This document shows, one piece after another, positions 18,433 through 26,502 of a DNA stretch of 64,000 bases. How positions within the stretch are numbered: the stretch's first letter is position 1; each line of letters opens with the position of its first letter. The notes under the pieces were generated by a model that saw only the letters and a list, made by a program, of their open reading frames with translations, did not search any database and was not told the origin of the DNA. The stretch comes from SXOA01 sp046593355. GTDB lineage: Bacteria; Planctomycetota; Planctomycetia; Pirellulales; Pirellulaceae. Location: the NCBI GenBank assembly GCA_046593355.1, contig JBKJNY010000249.1, forward strand, positions 1 through 64,000, read 5' to 3'. Made by a program: the position numbers and the translations under genes.

Positions 18433-19164
18433 TTTTCTGAGATTTTCCGCCTCTTTGCGGGCCTTGTATTCGGCCAGCACTTCCTCGGGACTGTCGTTGA
18501 AATAGTCGCGGCAGCCGGTGCAGCAGACGTAGTACTTCTGTCCTTTGTAGGAAACCTCGATGCTGCCGAAGCCGCCGGTGACGACGCACTCGGGGCCGGT
18601 GGAACCCTTGCCAAAGCCGCTCCCCTTGCGGGTGTAGCCAACCTCGGCCAGGCGGGCGTAACCATCTCCGATGGCGCTCGGACCTTCCAGCAGGACAATC
18701 AAGCGTGCCCCTTCCGCCACGAAGCGAAACGAAATCCGCTTGGGCATTCCTTCGGGCGCGTCCTTGGCAACGAGCGTCAGCTTATCTTCTTTGTCGAGCT
18801 CACCCTCGTAATGGACGGTTCCTTTGCCGTCCGCAGTCTTAGCGACAAGTAAATAGTCGCCGGCCTTTTTGCCCGGATGCAGCTCGGCTGTGGAAAAGTA
18901 TTTGCCATCGCCGATTTGCACGGTCAGCGACGCGGACTTGTCCGAGAATTTCCAGGCCCAATCAGCCTTCTCGACCCAGGCCCCTTTGTCCGAGCCGCGA
19001 ATGGGAGAGGCGACCCCCTTCCACGAGCCGACCAGCCCCTGCAATTTGGCCAGTTGCCCCTTCTGAGCGTCCAGCCCGTTTTCGGCAGGCTTGGGGGCAT
19101 CATCCGCCGCCAGGATCAAAACACCGAGGGCAGCCAGGGACACGAAAAGGAAAGACCGAGCCAT
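18427..19164 (-). CDS. Exported protein with C-terminal YHS-like metal site
   Basis: A 245-residue exported protein: signal peptide (LFVSLAALGVLILAA), a lipocalin-like beta region (LQGLVGSWKGVAS to about 175), then a YHS/TRASH-like C-terminal segment with C193, C214, C215 and C218 (YYVCCTGCRDYF), likely binding a metal ion such as copper or zinc. The long upstream open frame is not coding; I chose the ATG at 19164. The upstream region holds an unusual set of hairpins (19264-19487), so its 5' region could be structured. The stop codon lies in an inverted repeat. Confidence 0.8.
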   Translation of the reverse strand: MARSFLFVSLAALGVLILAADDAPKPAENGLDAQKGQLAKLQGLVGSWKGVASPIRGSDKGAWVEKADWAWKFSDKSASLTVQIGDGKYFSTAELHPGKKAGDYLLVAKTADGKGTVHYEGELDKEDKLTLVAKDAPEGMPKRISFRFVAEGARLIVLLEGPSAIGDGYARLAEVGYTRKGSGFGKGSTGPECVVTGGFGSIEVSYKGQKYYVCCTGCRDYFNDSPEEVLAEYKARKEAENLRKE

Positions 19165-19263
19165 ATTTCGCCTTACATTAAATCGGATTGCTCCCACCTG
19201 TTTATTGTAAAGGCCCCGGAACCTGGCTGGCACCTGGATCGGGAAAATTCTTGCCCCAAGATG

Positions 19264-19487
19264 TGTTGGTAAACCCCCAGGGTAAACCAACAGACGCCCC
19301 CACCCCGTCAGGCAAAGTGTGTTGGTAAACCCCCCTGGTAAACCAACACCCCCCGACTCACCGTCGCCCGTCGTTTCCCGAATTTCCATTTGCCACCTGC
19401 CTGTTGAAACTTTCCCCCCCTGTTTCAACACCCCCCTCGGGATGAAAAACGGGGTTGGTGTTGAATCCGCACCCCCTTGTTTCAACA
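19264..19487. repeat. Four 29-nt hairpins with C-rich loops
   Basis: Four units at 19264-19292, 19320-19348, 19402-19430 and 19459-19487 are each exactly 29 nt. Units 1 and 2 have stem TGTTGGT/ACCAACA; units 3 and 4 have TGTTGAA/TTCAACA. All have a central run of 5-7 C. Spacers are 27, 53 and 28 nt. A fifth hairpin, GAGGGG-ACACT-CCCCTC, follows at about 19491. On the minus strand the loops are G-rich. They lie upstream of the YHS gene start. Confidence 0.85.
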
Positions 19488-19593
19488 CCCTGAGGGGACA
19501 CTCCCCTCCAAAGAGTGCAGCCCGCGAAATCTCTTCACAATTGTCTCCAACATTATTCCATTTTTCAAATCACATGGGAGCAAAGGATCTGGG

Positions 19594-19700
19594 ATGAACC
19601 GCGGAGGACGCCGAGGGGCGCAGAGAAAGAACTTCGTGAGCAGAGTTTAGAAGGCAAAATTCCCTCCGCGCACCTCCGCGTACTCCGCGGTAATTCCCTT
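19594..19700. repeat. Family H inverted repeat, copy 2 (empty)
   Basis: The left arm AACCGCGGAGGACGCCGAGG (19596 on) pairs with the right arm ending TACTCCGCGGTAATTCCC. The units of about 9-10 nt match copy 1 at 7193. There is no gene inside. It sits in the 900-bp gap 19165-20067, which otherwise holds only the 29-nt hairpins and the CAAG-loop hairpins. Confidence 0.8.
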
Positions 19701-19949
19701 CTGCTGCCTTTCCCCGGTAATCCGTATTCTTCCGTGTCCCCTTAACGTACGAGAAAGTGCTTCCATCTACTTGCATCGCGACCATTCCCACATGTACTCT
19801 TTCGTTCAGTATACGCAAGTATAGAAACAGGAGTTGGCACAAGCAAGCCCTTGGAGGCAAGAATTCCCAAGTTTTTTTCCGCCCCTGGGCGGCCCAGAAT
19901 CAGCCCTGGAATTGACAAACATCCGTCGGCCCGGCACCCAAACAGCGCT

Positions 19950-20038
19950 CCACCCGGTCAAGCCGGGTGGTGGCGAATGCTGGGAGCTAGGGCGCATGCT
20001 GGTTTCCAGACAGCGCTCCGGCGGGACAAGCCCGCCGG
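19950..20038. repeat. Two CAAG-loop hairpins (family L)
   Basis: CCACCCGG-TCAAG-CCGGGTGG (19950-19970) and CCGGCGGG-ACAAG-CCCGCCGG (20018-20038) are both preceded by CAGCGCT and followed by TGGCG. The stems differ completely while the loop and flanks are kept, which is covariation between copies. A related pair is at 47256-47333. Confidence 0.82.
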
Positions 20039-20067
20039 TGGCGTCCTTGAACAGCGGATTGCAAGAC

Positions 20068-20349
20068 TCACCAACTCCTCCCGAAAATCCAAATGGCGAA
20101 CACAGCCAGACAGAGCAGCACGCCGAGGATGATGACCCAGGGGTGACGCCCCGTTTTTGAAGCGCCAGCTTCCTCGGAGGTGTCCAAATAAGTGCCGCAA
20201 TGCGGGCATTGCTCGGAATCTTCGTAGATCGTTTCTCCGCAATGCGGGCAGTCGTGAACATCGTCGTTGCCGCAGAGCTCCTCTTCGTCGTCATCGTCGT
20301 TACCGGGATGCCGGTCTGATTTCCAGTCGTGGGGCATGGGGCGAGGCAT
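20068..20349 (-). CDS. Small zinc-ribbon membrane protein
   Basis: A protein of about 93 residues with a double CPHC motif (DCPHCGETIYEDSEQCPHCG) forming a zinc ribbon, preceded by an acidic stretch, and one C-terminal membrane segment (WVIILGVLLCLAVFAIWIF). It would be tail-anchored with the ribbon in the cytoplasm. The start could be at 20349 or 20337; the upstream extension is encoded by a family E repeat arm. The function is unknown. Confidence 0.75.
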   Translation of the reverse strand: MPRPMPHDWKSDRHPGNDDDDEEELCGNDDVHDCPHCGETIYEDSEQCPHCGTYLDTSEEAGASKTGRHPWVIILGVLLCLAVFAIWIFGRSW

Positions 20350-20374
20350 TCCATTAGTGAGCGGCTCTGCTGTT

Positions 20375-20407
20375 CCACGCCCACGCAAAGCCGTGGGCGT
20401 GCCACCC
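20375..20407. repeat. Family E hairpin, single copy
   Basis: CCACGCCCACG-CAAAGC-CGTGGGCGTGCC forms one strong hairpin followed by ACCC. It fills the gap between the zinc-ribbon gene start and the ApbE stop codon (20414). Confidence 0.85.
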
Positions 20408-20413
20408 GGGCGG

Positions 20414-21406
20414 CTATTTCGCCTCAAATCCAGCAAAGCGGCTGGAGGTGTAGGACTTCAGGCTCCCCTCTTGTTCGACAATTATCAGCGCGGCCGCACC
20501 GGGGGTGTCCTCGACAAGCTTCAGTCCCTTCTCGGGGCCGAGGATGCTGACGGCGGAGGCGATGCTGTCGGCGTCGATGCCGCGGGGGGCAATCACGCTC
20601 ACGCTGCTGCGGCCGGCGATGCCCCAGCCGGTGTGCGGGTCGATGATGTGAGAATACCGTTTGCCGTCCACGATGAGATGCTGGCGGGAATCGCCGGAGG
20701 TGGAGACGGCGGCATTCTTGAGCAGGATGAATCGCTCCGGAGGCTGGTCGGGGTCAAGCGGAGCGAGACCGATTTTCCAGCCCACTTCGCCCGGAGGCGG
20801 ATCCCCCGCGGCGATGTCTCCACTGGCGCGAACGAGAGCCTGCGCGATGCCGAGCGCGCGGATTTTTTCCAACGCTTCCTCGGCCGCGTGGCCCTTGGCA
20901 ATGCCCCCAGCGTCGAGCCGCATATTCGGCTTCAGGAGCTTTGCCGTACACAGCTTTTCATCGAGTTCGAGATACTTGTAGCCGACGGACTCCAGCGCTT
21001 TGGCAATCTGCTCTTTGGTCGGCAATTCCTTTTGACGGCGAGCCCTGCGCCAGAGCTTGGTCAGCGGCCCTACGGTGATGTCGAATTTACCTTCGCTCTT
21101 CTCGGAGAGCCGTTGCGAGACTAACAGCACTTCCCACAAATCTTCGCTGACCTTCACGGGTTCCACGGAAGGGGAACCCGCGGAAAGCTTGCTGAGCTCG
21201 CTCTCGGGGTCATAGTCGCTCAGCCGCTTGTCAAGTTCCGCTACCCTCTCGAAAGCCGCGGCCATCGCCTTCTGGGCCGTGGCTTCGCTCGGCGCATAGA
21301 GGACAATCTCGAACTCCACTCCCATGTGCAATTCGCGCTGGGAGTAGCGCTGGAGCTTTTCATCCGCTTGCAAGAGAAGAGCACAGGCCAGAAGAGATGC
21401 GAGCAT
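20414..21406 (-). CDS. apbE: FAD:protein FMN transferase (ApbE family)
   Basis: A 330-residue ApbE-type protein that attaches FMN covalently to threonine of flavoproteins such as Rnf/Nqr subunits, in the periplasm. It begins with a short signal peptide (MLASLLACALLLQA) without a convincing lipobox cysteine. Family motifs are DAGGIAKG (165-172), SGDIAA (195-200), HIIDPHTG (253-260) and the metal-binding ADSIASAVSILG near 280-291. Length and motifs are standard. No obvious target flavoprotein lies nearby. Confidence 0.92.
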   Translation of the reverse strand: MLASLLACALLLQADEKLQRYSQRELHMGVEFEIVLYAPSEATAQKAMAAAFERVAELDKRLSDYDPESELSKLSAGSPSVEPVKVSEDLWEVLLVSQRLSEKSEGKFDITVGPLTKLWRRARRQKELPTKEQIAKALESVGYKYLELDEKLCTAKLLKPNMRLDAGGIAKGHAAEEALEKIRALGIAQALVRASGDIAAGDPPPGEVGWKIGLAPLDPDQPPERFILLKNAAVSTSGDSRQHLIVDGKRYSHIIDPHTGWGIAGRSSVSVIAPRGIDADSIASAVSILGPEKGLKLVEDTPGAAALIIVEQEGSLKSYTSSRFAGFEAK

Positions 21407-21532
21407 AAGGTAGGCCGTCTCTCCGAGACGTGCCAGGAGCGGACGTAGCGCCTTGTGAAAAGTGTTTTCGCTAAAAGTCCGTCGCGAGCGGCAATGTTTA
21501 ATCCCGACCGTCTCGGAGAGACGGCCTACCTT
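21407..21532. repeat. GTAG-class nested inverted repeat (type K2)
   Basis: Perfect 24-bp arms at 21407-21430 and 21509-21532, with inner hairpins CGTCTC-TCC-GAGACG and CGTCTC-GGA-GAGACG. The repeat starts at the base after the ApbE start codon and ends inside the anti-sigma gene, whose TAG stop is part of the arm (GGTAGGCC). It takes up the whole intergenic gap. Confidence 0.93.
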
Positions 21533-22545
21533 TCCGGCCCATCGCCGTAGGGGAGAGGGTGGGCATCGCTGGCGCCGAGCGCGGAATCGTTCGCGTCGAG
21601 TCCTGCTCCCAGGTAGCCCTTGCGGTTGCGGAACGGGTCGTCCCCGACGCCGGAGCCGCGAAGTCGCAAATTGGGCAAAAAGCGGATGTGCCCGTCTTCA
21701 TAGAGCACGTTCAGGCCGGTGCCGTCGTGCGCGGGGCGAGTCAAATCGCCCGGAGCGTCGGCTACCAAAGCGAAGTCTTCCCGCGCCCCCAGAATACTGG
21801 CTAGCAGGCGTCCTCCGTGAACATAGCCCATGCTGTAAGCGAAAGTGCCCCCCATCTGCTTCTGGTAACTCCGCAACTTGGAACCTGTTGCACTGCGAAC
21901 TTCTACTTCGCAAGGCATCCGCGCAGGTCCGTCGCAACCCTGTTGCTCCGCGGACGGGCAAAAAAAGTTCCGGTCGTCAGGCGCAAGACCGGCATTACGC
22001 ACCGTGAACGGCACATTCCCAGCGACCGCGAAGTTGCCGCTCTCGGGGATCCAAGGATATCTATGGTCGGGTTGCAACTGGGCATATTCCCACAGCGCCG
22101 CGCCGGTCTGCACCAGGCGGTACTGGCAGGTGGCGCGCTGGGCCTGCAACCGCATGTTGTTAATGGAGGGAAAAAGCAGCGCTCCGAAGGTCAGCAGAAC
22201 GGAGCACGCCACGAGCATATCCGTGAACGTATAGCCGCGGCCGCCATCTCCCTGCGGCGGTCCCGCGGGGGATAACCGAACCGGAGACGCGAGGGCGGCC
22301 TGGGCAACAGTGGCTTCATCGGCGTGCGCGGCGACGAAGTCGCAGGTCCGTTTCGCCAAACCCTGCGGCGGCTCGAATTCTTCGGGCTCTTCGTCCATTC
22401 CCAGGCGGGACAGCAATTCTTGAATGCGCGCCATCTCCACGCGGAGAGCGGGGCTCTTGTCGAGCTCTGCTTCCACTTGCCGGCTTTCGGCGGCATCAAG
22501 CGCGCCGAGCAGGTATCCGAGAAGTTGTTCGCGGCGGAATTTCAT
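21526..22545 (-). CDS. Anti-sigma-factor-like protein fused to a pseudopilin-like domain
   Basis: A 339-residue protein. Residues 1-85 resemble the N-terminal helical domain of ECF anti-sigma factors (LLGYLLGALDAAESRQVEAE). After a linker comes a pseudopilin-like start (GYTFTDMLVACSVLLTFGAL) with one membrane helix, then a DUF1559-like globular domain ending near residue 330. The G-Y-T-F-T-D stretch matches the prepilin cleavage motif except that aspartate replaces the +5 glutamate. It follows the sigma factor gene by 10 bases on the same strand, supporting an anti-sigma role. Its stop codon is inside an inverted repeat arm. Confidence 0.78.
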   Translation of the reverse strand: MKFRREQLLGYLLGALDAAESRQVEAELDKSPALRVEMARIQELLSRLGMDEEPEEFEPPQGLAKRTCDFVAAHADEATVAQAALASPVRLSPAGPPQGDGGRGYTFTDMLVACSVLLTFGALLFPSINNMRLQAQRATCQYRLVQTGAALWEYAQLQPDHRYPWIPESGNFAVAGNVPFTVRNAGLAPDDRNFFCPSAEQQGCDGPARMPCEVEVRSATGSKLRSYQKQMGGTFAYSMGYVHGGRLLASILGAREDFALVADAPGDLTRPAHDGTGLNVLYEDGHIRFLPNLRLRGSGVGDDPFRNRKGYLGAGLDANDSALGASDAHPLPYGDGPER

Positions 22546-22555
22546 AGGGGCCGTT

Positions 22556-23200
22556 TTATTTTGTCTCGGGGTAGGCCAGGTTCCAGGCTTCGGTCAGTTT
22601 CGCCACGGCGGCGTGCAGGCGGCTCTTCACGGTGCCCACGGGAATTTCGAGGGAGTCAGCCGCTTCGCGATACTTCATCTCCTGGAAGTAAACCAGGTGG
22701 ACGACCTCTCGCAATCCGGCCGGCAGTTGCTTGACCGCCGCCGCCAGCCAATCCCGCCGCTCATCCGCGCTGACTTGCAGCGTGGGAGAGGGTTCCTGGC
22801 TTACGAGCATGTCGAGCAACTGCCCCACCTCCTCACCTGTACTGCCGCTGCGCCGATCAAGGCTGACCATGCGGTGGCGGTGATTACGCCGCTGCGCGTC
22901 GATGGCCTGATGGGTCGCAATCGTATAGAGCCAGGGACGCACGGCGCGGCCCGCTTCATACTGCTGGCACTTCAGGTGAAGTTGCAGGAACGCAGCTTGG
23001 AAGGCGTCTTCCGCCATCTCCGCGTTCCCCAGGTAACGCCGCAGGTAGTTGAACAGCTCCCGCTCATAGCGGTGAACGAGTTCCGAGAAGTGCTCGCGGT
23101 TGCCGGTCTCCCGGTAACTGAGCAGCAGCTCCTCATCACTAAGCCCAGCAACCTTGTTGACGGGCTGCTCGGCCAACTGCGGCATGACGGTGGTTTTCAT
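22556..23200 (-). CDS. ECF-type RNA polymerase sigma factor
   Basis: A 214-residue sigma-70 family ECF factor: region 2 with AEDAFQAAFLQLHLK and WLYTIATHQAIDAQRR, and region 4 with LPAGLREVVHLVYFQEMKY followed by IPVGTVKSRLHAA, the helix-turn-helix that reads the -35 element. It lacks a long extra C-terminal domain. It is encoded directly upstream of its probable anti-sigma factor and so is likely co-regulated with it. The promoters it controls are unknown. Confidence 0.93.
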   Translation of the reverse strand: MKTTVMPQLAEQPVNKVAGLSDEELLLSYRETGNREHFSELVHRYERELFNYLRRYLGNAEMAEDAFQAAFLQLHLKCQQYEAGRAVRPWLYTIATHQAIDAQRRNHRHRMVSLDRRSGSTGEEVGQLLDMLVSQEPSPTLQVSADERRDWLAAAVKQLPAGLREVVHLVYFQEMKYREAADSLEIPVGTVKSRLHAAVAKLTEAWNLAYPETK

Positions 23201-23227
23201 TGTTTTGTACGGAGCAAGAGGAGGAGA

Positions 23228-23285
23228 GTTCGCGGGCTCTGTCCGCCATCCCTTGGCGGCCGCCTGAAAATGGTCGCCCGCGAAC
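23228..23285. repeat. Inverted repeat upstream of the sigma factor gene
   Basis: GTTCGCGGGC (23228-23237) pairs with GCCCGCGAAC (23276-23285); an inner CCGCC-ATCCCTT-GGCGG hairpin is nested. It lies in the 200-bp divergent gap between the sigma factor and the permease, so it could affect expression of either; no promoter is recognisable. Confidence 0.6.
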
Positions 23286-23404
23286 GCGAACCTCCGGCAC
23301 GATCATTGTAGCCGGAACTTGAGAGAAAAGCTGCCAGTGCGGTCAACTGTTTGACAGCCGAGAACCGGCGTCTTACACTCACGGCACCCTCAAAAGCAAA
23401 GCCC

Positions 23405-25177
23405 ATGCCAGAGCGCAATTCAGTTCAGGCCAAACCCATCACTTGGGCGGCGGCGGGCGACGTAAATGCCTTTTTCGGCTTGATGTTAGATAACGTCGCC
23501 GATTTGCTGCTCATGGTCAGCTTGCTGACTGCGGCCTTTGCATTTCCTACAGACGTAGCCATCCGTTACATGATCCCGGGGACGGCCGTCGGGGTCATGG
23601 TCGGCGATTTGCTGTTCTTCTGGCTCGCCCTGCAGCTAGCGAAAAAGACCGGCCGCGGCGATGTCACCGCCATGCCCTTGGGGCTGGATACCCCCAGCAC
23701 GTTTGGCATGGTCTTCTTCGTCCTCGGTCCGGCATTTTTGGCAGCCAAGGCTGCTGGCATGGCGGAGCACGAGGCTGCCATCCATACGTGGCACATCGGA
23801 ATTTGTTCCATATTTATCAGCGGTTTATTCAAGTTGGCCTGCTCCGTCGGCTCGGGGTGGGTGCGGCGGCTGTTTCCACGGGCGGGACTCTTGGGCTCGC
23901 TGACCGCCATCGCGCTGGTGCTTATCAGTTTTTTGCCGCTGCTCGAAATGCTCCAGTTGCCGCTGATTGGACTGGTGGCGCTGGCGATTATTTTGACGAC
24001 GCTCATCGCTCGCGTGCCGCTCCCCTTCAAGATTCCCGGCGCGCTCGGCTCGCTGCTCATTGCCGGCGGACTCTTTTACCTGATGCGCTGGCTGGAAAGC
24101 GCGCAGCTCCTGCCGCCGGCGCTTGCCCTGCCGGCCGCACATGCGGACATTGATCCGCAACAGGCGCTGCTTCCTTATGAGTATCTAAACGCATTCCGCT
24201 TCGAGTGGATGTCCGCGATGAACGACACGCTGAAGTATTTGCCCATCGTGATTCCCTTCGCGCTGGGCACCGTTGTCGGCGGCATCGACTGCACGGAGAG
24301 CGCCGCGGCGGCGGGGGACGACTACGATACTTCGACCGTCATTGGCATTGAGGCCATTGCCACGCTCATCGCCAGCCTCTTCGGCGGCGTCATTCAGACG
24401 ACTCCGTACATCGGCCATCCCGCCTACAAAGCGATGGGGGGACGAGCGGCTTACACCCTGGCCACCGCGCTGTTCGTCGGCTCGGCGGGGTTGATTGGCT
24501 ATTTTGGCTACCTCTACGTCTATATTCCCAAGCCGACGGTTTTCCCGATTCTCATTTTCGTCGGGCTGGAAATCACGGCGCAGAGCTTTCGCGCCACGCC
24601 CAAGCGGCATTATCCAGCCGTCGCGCTGGCCTGCGTTCCGGCGCTGGCGGCACTGGCGATGATTTACGTGGACAAGGTTCTGGGAGATCCTGTCATGTTT
24701 GCTCAGGGGGTGACCAGGGATGCGATTGCTCAGAATGAAGACTTGACCGAATCCTTGAAATCGCCTTCCATGATCGCGGAGTTGCACATTTTGCGCATCC
24801 TCTCCAACGGCTTCATCGTCACCAGCCTCCTCTGGTCGTCGGCGCTGGCGGCTCTGATCGACCGCAAGCTGTTCTGGGGATCGGCGTTCTTTTTTGTCGC
24901 CGCGCTTTGCGCGGCATTTGGAATCATCCATTCCCCCGCGCCTGGCAGCCCGCTATTTGTGCCGTGGGAGACAGGTGAAATCACCGACAAGATGCATCTG
25001 TTTCTCGGCTTCTATCCGAGCGGCAACTTCCTGGTTGTCATTCCTTATGTCGCCGGCTATCTGACGGTGGGCGTGATGCTCATCCTGTGGGGCGGGTACG
25101 ACCGGCTGCCTGGCGGCAAGCCCCAACGAGAAATGGATCTGCCCAAGGAAGAGGAAGAGGAGGAGGAAGAAGAATAG
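23405..25177 (+). CDS. NCS2-like xanthine/uracil permease family protein
   Basis: A 590-residue integral membrane protein with at least ten hydrophobic segments. The layout and motifs (AAAGDVNAFFGLMLDN, then TAMPLGLDTPSTFGMVFF, GGIDCTESAAAAGDDYDT and GGVIQTTPYIGHPAYKAMG) fit permeases of the nucleobase-cation symporter-2/AzgA type. The ligand could be a nucleobase or another anion. The last residues are a run of glutamates (PKEEEEEEEEE) encoded by GAGGAGGAAGAAGAA, a stretch duplicated before the second methyltransferase copy. The downstream gene fragment begins two bases after the stop. Confidence 0.82.
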   Translation: MPERNSVQAKPITWAAAGDVNAFFGLMLDNVADLLLMVSLLTAAFAFPTDVAIRYMIPGTAVGVMVGDLLFFWLALQLAKKTGRGDVTAMPLGLDTPSTFGMVFFVLGPAFLAAKAAGMAEHEAAIHTWHIGICSIFISGLFKLACSVGSGWVRRLFPRAGLLGSLTAIALVLISFLPLLEMLQLPLIGLVALAIILTTLIARVPLPFKIPGALGSLLIAGGLFYLMRWLESAQLLPPALALPAAHADIDPQQALLPYEYLNAFRFEWMSAMNDTLKYLPIVIPFALGTVVGGIDCTESAAAAGDDYDTSTVIGIEAIATLIASLFGGVIQTTPYIGHPAYKAMGGRAAYTLATALFVGSAGLIGYFGYLYVYIPKPTVFPILIFVGLEITAQSFRATPKRHYPAVALACVPALAALAMIYVDKVLGDPVMFAQGVTRDAIAQNEDLTESLKSPSMIAELHILRILSNGFIVTSLLWSSALAALIDRKLFWGSAFFFVAALCAAFGIIHSPAPGSPLFVPWETGEITDKMHLFLGFYPSGNFLVVIPYVAGYLTVGVMLILWGGYDRLPGGKPQREMDLPKEEEEEEEEE

Positions 25178-25179
25178 CC

Positions 25180-25372
25180 ATGCCTCTTTCCCGCAATCTC
25201 GAAGTCGAGGTGATGGACACGGCCGCCGAAGCCGAGGACTACAACTCGATGGATCATTCGGAGGTGAATGCGCTGTTCGCGCAGGATTTGTTGAATGCCA
25301 TGGCGAACGGGGGGCGTGAGCCCCCCTGATACTATTCCTCGACCTCGGCACCGGCACCGCACTCATGGCCCG
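25180..25372 (+). pseudogene. Truncated duplicate of the methyltransferase 5' end
   Basis: The first about 50 codons (MPLSRNLEVEVMDTAAEAED onward) closely match the intact methyltransferase at 25804. The copy then hits a palindrome (GGGGGGCGTGAGCCCCCC) that has one more C than the intact copy, shifting the frame to a TGA at 25327-25329. After a short deletion it resumes with CTCGACCTCGGCACCGGCAC (the motif I region) and stops matching near 25360. It is therefore a decayed partial duplicate. Confidence 0.85.
25309..25326. repeat. Family P palindrome, copy 1
   Basis: GGGGGGC-GTGA-GCCCCCC, followed by TGATACTA. The same element occurs at 25933 inside the intact methyltransferase as GGGGGGC-GTAA-GCCCCC. 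Here it carries the frame-disrupting extra base. Confidence 0.85.
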
Positions 25373-25387
25373 TAAAGGCATCAGTCT

Positions 25388-25723
25388 ATGCAGCGAAAGC
25401 GACTAGTTACCGTGGGCATGGCCCTGATGCTGGTGTTGTCGTTGGCTTTTGTTTGGGCAAGCTGGCGACCAGCTAAACATCCCACCGAAACAGGGACGGC
25501 AGTCGAGGCGTGGAACTTTGCGAGCGAATACTTGGCACAGAGGTGCGAGTTTACAGATCATTCGACCAAATACGATGACTCCGACCGAGTATGGGTTTTT
25601 GAAGGCCAATACCTCACCAGAGGAAATCGCCGTGGTGCTGAGTACGCTTGTCGTGTTTATTTTGGAAAGGACGGCACTTGGCATGTCGAATCATGCCGCT
25701 TTTACGCGCCCAAGGTCTTCTAG
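25388..25723 (+). CDS. Small signal-anchored hypothetical protein
   Basis: A 111-residue protein with an N-terminal membrane segment (VTVGMALMLVLSLAFVWAS) after a basic MQRKR start, and a short soluble domain ending in WHVESCRFYAPKVF. I recognise no family. It lies between the truncated and the intact methyltransferase copies, flanked by the duplicated sequence, and appears less GC-rich than its neighbours. It may have been inserted together with, or after, the duplication. Confidence 0.55.
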   Translation: MQRKRLVTVGMALMLVLSLAFVWASWRPAKHPTETGTAVEAWNFASEYLAQRCEFTDHSTKYDDSDRVWVFEGQYLTRGNRRGAEYACRVYFGKDGTWHVESCRFYAPKVF

Positions 25724-25779
25724 GATTAAAAGTGCAACTCACGGATTAAAGGTGCAACTGCCATTAAAAATGCAAAGCC
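25723..25779 (+). repeat. Three short imperfect tandem repeats
   Basis: Three units of about 20 nt of the form GGATTAAAAGTGCAACT (25723, 25743, 25762), progressively diverged, just after the stop codon of the small gene. They sit at the junction with the second copy of the duplicated block. Confidence 0.65.
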
Positions 25780-25803
25780 GGAGGAGGAGGAAGAAGAATA
25801 GCC

Positions 25804-26502
25804 ATGTCTCTCTCCCGCATTCTCGAAGTCGAGGTGATGGACACCGCCGCCGAAGCCGCGGATTACAACGCGATGGACCACTCGGCGGTGAACACGCTGT
25901 TCGCGCAGGATCTCGTCACTGCCCTGGCGAGCGGGGGGCGTAAGCCCCCTGATACTAACGAACAGAAAATCCACGTCCTCGACCTCGGCACCGGCACCGC
26001 CCTCATCCCGATAGAACTCTGCCGCCAGGTCCGCCCTTGCCGGGTGCTGGCCGTCGACCTGGCCGCTCACATGCTGGAGCTTGCCAGAAAAAACGTCGCC
26101 GCTGCCGGCCTGGCCAGCCGCATTGAGCTCGAACAAATCGACGCCAAAGCACTGCCGTTCACGGACGGCCGTTTCGACGTCGTCATGTCCAACAGCATCA
26201 TCCACCACATCCCGGAGCCGATACATTCGCTCCGGGAAGCGGTGCGCGTTACCAGCGACGGCGGATTGCTCTTCTTCCGCGACTTGTTGCGCCCTGAGGA
26301 TGAAGCGACGCTTCTGCGTTTGGTCGAAACCTATGCCGGGGGTGAATCCGCCCACGCCCGGCAAATGTTTTCCGACTCGCTTCATGCCGCACTGTCGCTC
26401 GATGAAATTCGCCGCCTGGTCACACAGCTTGGCTTCCCCGCCGCTTCCGTCCAGCCGACCAGCGACCGCCACTGGACGTGGATCGGCAAAAAAGTGGGGT
26501 AG
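25804..26502 (+). CDS. Class I SAM-dependent methyltransferase
   Basis: A 232-residue Rossmann-fold methyltransferase. Motif I is VLDLGTGTALIPIELC (about 58-73), the acidic loop RVLAVDLAAHM follows, and motif IV FDVVMSNSIIHHIPEP is clear. The acceptor is unknown. Just before motif I a palindromic repeat encodes SGGRKPPDTNE, an insertion of about 10 residues in frame. The TAG stop codon is supplied by a family D repeat half (GGGGTAGGCTTCC). The gene repeats the first codons of the truncated copy upstream. Confidence 0.88.
   Translation: MSLSRILEVEVMDTAAEAADYNAMDHSAVNTLFAQDLVTALASGGRKPPDTNEQKIHVLDLGTGTALIPIELCRQVRPCRVLAVDLAAHMLELARKNVAAAGLASRIELEQIDAKALPFTDGRFDVVMSNSIIHHIPEPIHSLREAVRVTSDGGLLFFRDLLRPEDEATLLRLVETYAGGESAHARQMFSDSLHAALSLDEIRRLVTQLGFPAASVQPTSDRHWTWIGKKVG
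25933..25949. repeat. Family P palindrome inside the methyltransferase gene
   Basis: GGGGGGC-GTAA-GCCCCC lies in frame within the coding sequence and encodes GGRKPP. Its sister copy at 25309 has one extra C. Confidence 0.82.

Noticed and set aside
19264..19487. CRISPR array
   Set aside because: The 29-nt units share length but not sequence, the spacers are unequal, and no cas gene is nearby.
19834..20160. Possible gene in the gap before the zinc-ribbon gene
   Set aside because: The frame runs through two hairpins and has no recognisable protein features.
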